From Apodospora peruviana (lineage: Eukaryota > Ascomycota > Sordariomycetes > Sordariales > Lasiosphaeriaceae), in assembly GCA_033439685.1 (NCBI GenBank), contig JAUEDM010000003.1, forward strand, positions 92,001 through 156,000: a DNA stretch of 64,000 bases, in the 5' to 3' direction. Both the position numbers and the translations under genes were made by a program. Shown one piece after another: positions 59,776 to 64,000 of the stretch; within the stretch, counting starts at the first letter, position 1, and each line of letters begins with the position of its first letter. The notes under the pieces were generated by a model that worked only from the letters and a program-made list of their open reading frames with translations, had not been told where the DNA came from and did no database searches.

Positions 59776-62181
59776 CTAGGCATAACTGCGCGATCTCGGG
59801 CCCCCATAATTATTCGGATACCTGTTCCTTCCGTTGGCCAAGATCGGGACCTGAACCGGCGCCGGCCGCCTCTTGCGCGCCGGCAGCGAGTTCACGGCAT
59901 CCCACATCTCCATGACCCCGGCTCTTCGCGCCGGGAGCATGCTGTACTGGAGGCTGTACAAGTTCTTCCTGTTCAGCGGCGGGACGAACTTGCCCATCAA
60001 AAGGCACAGCACAACCCGCGGAGACAGGTAGTGCTTGCGGATCCGGTGACCCATTTGGAAGTACTGATGAAACATGGCTTTAAAGTTCAAAGGGATCGAC
60101 TAGAGGGTGGGTTGGTTACTGTCAGTCTCTGTTTGCGAGAGATATAGTGAGGTTGCACATGATGAATGTTCACTCACCTTTAGATAAATGACAGAAGTTG
60201 ACGGTATTTGCCGTGACGGATCATTAACAGAAAGTCTAAAATCTTGGGTATCTCGAAGTTCAAAACGAATGCCCCCTGATATGCCAACGTTAGCGCAAGG
60301 GTCGGTCCCGTCAACGCACCAAGAATAAATCACACACCTGGCAGCCGCCTCGGATCCTTGACCCGAAGCATGAGGGCAAAAAGCGGGAAGTGATTTAAGC
60401 AAGAAAGTAACGTATCGAAAATGGCCTTGAGCGATATGATGGCCATCCGCGCTATCGCAAAATTCAGATAGAAAACAACCACCGTAGGGAGGAGGAAAAA
60501 TAAAAGGGTAAAGAGGATGGTGCCGACAAGGAGTTGATCGAGATCGTAGTCGCACGAGTCTATACGGTTCCGGAGGACGTTGTGTTTCTTGCCGCGAAAG
60601 AGGTGGAAGAGTGATATTAGTATGTTCAACTGCCAGTGATATATACGGGCTGATGCCAGATAAAACGAGTAGATATGAATCGTTAAAATGGACAGGAGAT
60701 CCGAGAACAGGGCAATCGGCATACTCGCTCCAGCAAAACTGGAGAAGCCGATGAACCAGACGATATGTGGCAGAGCCGGGCGGAGGGCTTCGATACAACC
60801 TGGTTTCCGGTTAGCAAGTTCAACAGAGAGAAGAAGCTAACCTGGAGACGTACTCGACCAATAGTCAATAACCCACAGAAAGAGATCCCCAAGGAACGCT
60901 GCCAGCTCCCCGTTCAACTTCAAGCCAGCCGGCCAACCCATGAGCCAGGAGATACTGCTCTGTAATGCGTCGACGGTATATGTGCTCAAAAGCTGGCTAA
61001 TTTCCTCGGCGACCCAAGCGGCATTGTCAATGATGTACGAACCCAGCGCAATCCCAATAATAACATCGTTGGCTACAAGCCATAGGCTGTTATAAAACCG
61101 GATATAGTCAGGGTGACTTGTTGTTACGCTCTCCCAGTCGTTCTTCCTGAGCCGCAATGTCACATACTGCATCGGCCAATAACAGAACTGCTGCAGCCGG
61201 ATCTCGACTTGCTGAGCCGTGGCGGATATGTCCTTTAACGCCGCGTAGCGAGGGCGCGCGCGCCATTCGAGGACGAGGAGGAGCATTTCGGCAGCAATTC
61301 GATGAGACATCAACCCCAGCACAAACCCCTTCTTGATAACCGGAAGGACGTAGACCGTCAACAAGTCCCATATCCACACGAGCACCATATCTCGTGCTGT
61401 AGTCGCTGATTCAACGACTCGCTCGGAGACACTGAGGCTCCTCTTGGGACGTGTACCGATTCGAGAGACGTTCTTCTGAAGCAGGTTGTCCAGCTCCCAT
61501 GCCCAGTTCATCTGGTTCACAATCTTGGCAAGCGCCTTTTCCTTGGAAGATGGTGGTCGCTTAATGACTGAGTGCTGTTTAAGTTTCTCGACCAGCTGCC
61601 TCTTCCTCTCCTTATTCACGCGCTCTGCCTTCTCCTCGTCTTCCTCGCCGCTCTCGGAGAAGTAGTGCTTCGAACTGTTCTGCTTATCTCCTAGAGCCAA
61701 AGCGATCGGATTCAACGAGATATACTGCATGCGTCCGGGCAGCGGCCTTTCGAACAGGATTATCTGGATACTCAAGGCGCGCGCACAGGTGACGGAAGGG
61801 ACTCGGCCGCTTGCCCCAGTTGTGACGCGCACCCATGACGGATCGATTTCGACGGACTCGGGGGTGTTGGAAACGCCTAGGACGTGTATCGCCGATTGAC
61901 CGCATAGTTCGTAGATGCGGCTAACAGGATGGGGGGCGTTACGGAAAAGCGTCCCTAGCTTGAGCGCGTTTTCGACATTCCGAGGCTAGCAGCGCATCAG
62001 CGACCTTGATCCTATGTATACGGACAAGAGAGGGAAGGGCACACACCTCAACCGCCTCCAGAATCGCTACGACGAAGACATCCAAGGCCGAGTTCCTCCA
62101 CCCCACCACCACTCCTTTGAGGTCGGATCGAGGGAGGTCTGCTGGCCAGAATACGCGCATCAAGCCATCATGCTCTGGCAT
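59776..62181 (-). CDS. GPI1: GPI-GlcNAc transferase subunit Gpi1
   Basis: Subunit of the ER enzyme that transfers GlcNAc to phosphatidylinositol, the first step of GPI-anchor synthesis. Exons 62181-62047, 61985-60842, 60799-60338, 60275-60178, 60099-59776; 720 aa. N-terminus: MPEHDGLMRVFWPADLPRSD, VVVGWRNSALDVFVVAILEA. Middle: INQMNWAWELDNLLQ-like NQMNW motif, LVWIWDLLTVYVLPVIKKGF, RIAAEMLLLVLEWRARP. The multi-span Gpi1 domain follows: LWLVANDVIIGIALGSYIID, GDLFLWVIDYW, ALPHIVWFIGFSSFAGAS, LLSILTIHIYSFYLASARIY, LFHLFRGKKHNVLRNRIDSC, LDQLLVGTILFTLLFFLLPT. The start is the ATG at 62181; an upstream in-frame GTG exists but no ATG. Donors GTGTGT, GTTAGC, GTGTGT, GTGAGT. Confidence 0.9.
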
Positions 62182-62647
62182 GACAGACGGTGTAGGCGTG
62201 GCCACACGACTAGAAAGAGCCTCTCCGTCTTAGTTGCTCTCGAGCTGATATGCCAGACGCCGGCGATCGTGGATGCTTGAAAGGCTTTGGTTAGCTCGCA
62301 ATCGCGGGGAGTCGGTCGGGGGTGCGTTCGTACCAAGTTCGCCTCCAGGGTCGCAAGACGTTCAACGGGTATGAATATGACGAGAAAAACAAGGGTAAGG
62401 ACAAGGAAGCCCTTCGCAGCGCGGGACTATTGTCACGGGGGTTGACCTGTTAGCACCAAGAGCGAGAGAATGCTTGTTGTCGCGCGGTCGCGGGGTAGGA
62501 CAGGACGAAGGAGCAAGGGCAACTCACGACAACTCCGTAATCCCAGGCAAAGATGGCAAGCTCATAGAGGCGGGTAACGAGGTCCCATCGAGCAGTGATG
62601 TAGCCAGCTACGAAGATGCCGAGTGTGAGGATGGAAAAGGGGTGCAT
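62160..62647 (-). CDS. Small two-span membrane protein, hypothetical
   Basis: Two-exon model: 62647-62528 and 62426-62160, donor GTGAGT, acceptor ATAG. Exon 1 reads MHPFSILTLGIFVAGYITAR then WDLVTRLYELAIFAWDYGVV. Exon 2 continues SRAAKGFLVLTLVFLVIFIP then VERLATLEANLV. Two hydrophobic helices frame an amphipathic segment. I recognise the pattern of a small uncharacterised fungal membrane protein but no named family. Beyond VERLATLEANLV the frame stays open through low-similarity sequence to a TGA at 62160-62162. That overlaps the GPI1 start by 22 nt on the same strand, so the 3' end may really lie earlier, perhaps after another intron at a GTACGA donor. Supported because the 5' half is well-formed on both sides of the intron. 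Confidence 0.6.
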
Positions 62648-63448
62648 AGAAGCGCGCGCTGCCTCCTACGAGTCGAGCATGCCGGAGGGTCGGAAGAAAA
62701 ACGATTGAGCCAGATATGCGAGTCCAAGGTCAAGTAGGTTCCTTTTCCGGGTTTTCCCTTTTAGGTCGTGTTTGCGGGGTGGTTCAAGTTTGTTGAAGAA
62801 TTAAGCTTTGGGAATGCGGACGTTTGAGGGCGTCGGCATCAACTTACGATTGTCGAGAGTTGAAGTTGCACAAACAATTTTCCATCACTCAGTGCTGCGG
62901 TACCTAGCGGCATTTGTTGGGGGTTTGGTTGACCTCAGTGAGCTCCGAGATGATGTGACAGGGTGTTGCGCGCCTGAGATCCGCTCCCAATTATAGGCCG
63001 GTTTGATTGATGAGTGGTTCAATTACAGTTACAGCACACAGTGGACAGCCAATGGGTTAGCAGGCCATGCCCACAGTGTCCCGTCCATCCAGGACGCTCG
63101 GTTCCTCCCGTCGCGACAACACCACCTGAAAACCACAGATTGACCACAGATTGACCAAGGGTTGATCTGTGTCGTTGAGGAGAACTGCATGAACAAGTAC
63201 CTAGGTACATAAGATATTCATGTCAAAAATGACAAGAGTGGGCTTGTATAAAATGAACCAAAGGGTAAAAGTACAGCAATATCCAATTACACCAGACGCC
63301 GACCGCTCTGTCCAAGGTACCTGTATCAGAAGAGATGAGAATGGGCTGTTTTATGTGGTTTGTAAGGCTCGTTGTTTTCTTCTGTGGGAAGCCTAGTTAG
63401 AACAATAAATAGAACAGCCCATAAAGCAGCATCAACTCACTCGCATTC
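62648..63448. other. Intergenic
   Basis: About 800 bp. It contains an 11 bp tandem duplication (ACCACAGATTG, 63132-63153) followed by a near inverted copy (63158-63171), and GTACCTAGGTAC at 63198-63209. It must include the promoter of the small membrane protein gene; no other gene is supported. Confidence 0.45.
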
Positions 63449-63878
63449 TTATTTCTTATTCCCAAAGTATACCGCATCGTTCTCCTTGTTGTCTTCCCGA
63501 GCTTCTTCTAACAGTTTATCGATACCACGCTCTTTCAGAGCCACCTGGAACAACGTTAACGCTACTTCAGCACACTGGATGGGCCCACGCTTTCTTACCT
63601 TTAGGCACTTGTTATATTCCTTGAATAGATCTTGACATTCGTTGTTTTCTGCGGTACCGATGCCTCTGAGATACTCTGCTAAATCATGAGCACAACCAAG
63701 TCCTCTCGTCGCTGCCATCGGAAGGAGGGGAGAGACTGACTTTCGCTGTACCACTTGAGGAAGCAGGTATCATAACGTCTAAGTCACGTTAGCAGCTGTC
63801 TCTCGATAAAAAAAAGTATGCCTACTGAAAGACCTACTCTTTCAACTCGTTACACTGCGTTGCAAGTGACTGCGACAT
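63449..63878 (-). CDS. MDM35: Mdm35/TRIAP1-type twin CX9C protein
   Basis: Mitochondrial intermembrane-space chaperone that partners with Ups/PRELI lipid-transfer proteins. Exons 63878-63838 (41 nt), 63778-63741 (38 nt), 63675-63599 (77 nt), 63544-63449 (96 nt); 83 aa. Donors GTAGGT, GTCAGT, GTAAGA. Sequence runs MSQSLATQCNELKERYDTCF, LKWYSEKYLRGIGTAENNEC, QDLFKEYNKCLKVALKERGI, DKLLEEAREDNKENDAVYFG, NKK. Both CX9C pairs are present (Cys9-Cys19, Cys40-Cys50), with the CFLKWYSE and ALKERGIDKLLEEARE blocks diagnostic of the family. The last intron is 54 nt and stop-free, so the genomic frame reads through it; the spliced form is what matches the family. Three introns in an 83-codon gene is intron-dense. 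Confidence 0.92.
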
Positions 63879-64000
63879 ATTGAGAGATTGTGGTTCACTG
63901 TGTGACTCTCCGACTACGCAGAAGAGGGATCCTGATTCAAGAGCACGCGTAAGGTGAGTCGGATTCTCATGGAAGGGCACTTATTTGAGGAAGTCAAGAA

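Overview
The window is nuclear chromosomal DNA of a filamentous ascomycete, most likely a Sordariomycete. The grounds are compact genes with 50-130 nt introns (GTRNGY donors, YAG acceptors), fungal-only proteins (DASH subunit Spc34, Fig1, Sld2, TAF12, Med9), and a gene of the RID/Masc1 family of cytosine methyltransferases, which occurs in filamentous ascomycetes. I cannot name genus or species from the sequence. No bacterial, viral, CRISPR or tRNA signal was found.

Layout. 1-13 kb: 5'-truncated GH47 mannosidase (+), 12-exon CTP synthase (-), proteasome subunit Rpn3 (-), TFIID subunit TAF12 (-). 13-23 kb: a 226 bp inverted-repeat element, an acidic disordered protein (-), a gene-poor 2.6 kb stretch, Spc34 (+), a decayed DsbA/FrnE-like gene (-), Fig1 (+). 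23-35 kb: a RING/Topors-like protein (-) divergent from Sld2 (+), a secreted Ser/Thr-rich wall-type protein (-), and a RID-type DNA methyltransferase broken by two in-frame stops and frame changes (-). 35-51.5 kb: a large orphan protein (-), a MYST acetyltransferase (+), ATP synthase subunit 9 (+), cofactor-independent phosphoglycerate mutase (-), Med9 (+), tubulin cofactor C (-). 53-64 kb: a divergent GH31 alpha-xylosidase (-) / GH3 beta-glucosidase (+) pair, GPI1 (-) with a small membrane protein gene immediately upstream, and the twin CX9C protein Mdm35 (-).

Most genes are unrelated housekeeping functions: transcription (TAF12, Med9), chromatin, proteasome, replication and chromosome segregation, mitochondria, glycan/GPI synthesis. 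The one plausible functional pair is GH31/GH3, whose activities are those needed to trim xyloglucan oligosaccharides. The observations most worth a second look are the string of tiny CTP synthase exons including one of 5 nt, the broken RID-type gene (possible loss of repeat-induced point mutation), the 226 bp inverted-repeat element, and the stop-free 54 nt intron in MDM35. Exon boundaries were read by eye from splice signals, reading frame and family resemblance, and are not transcript-verified.
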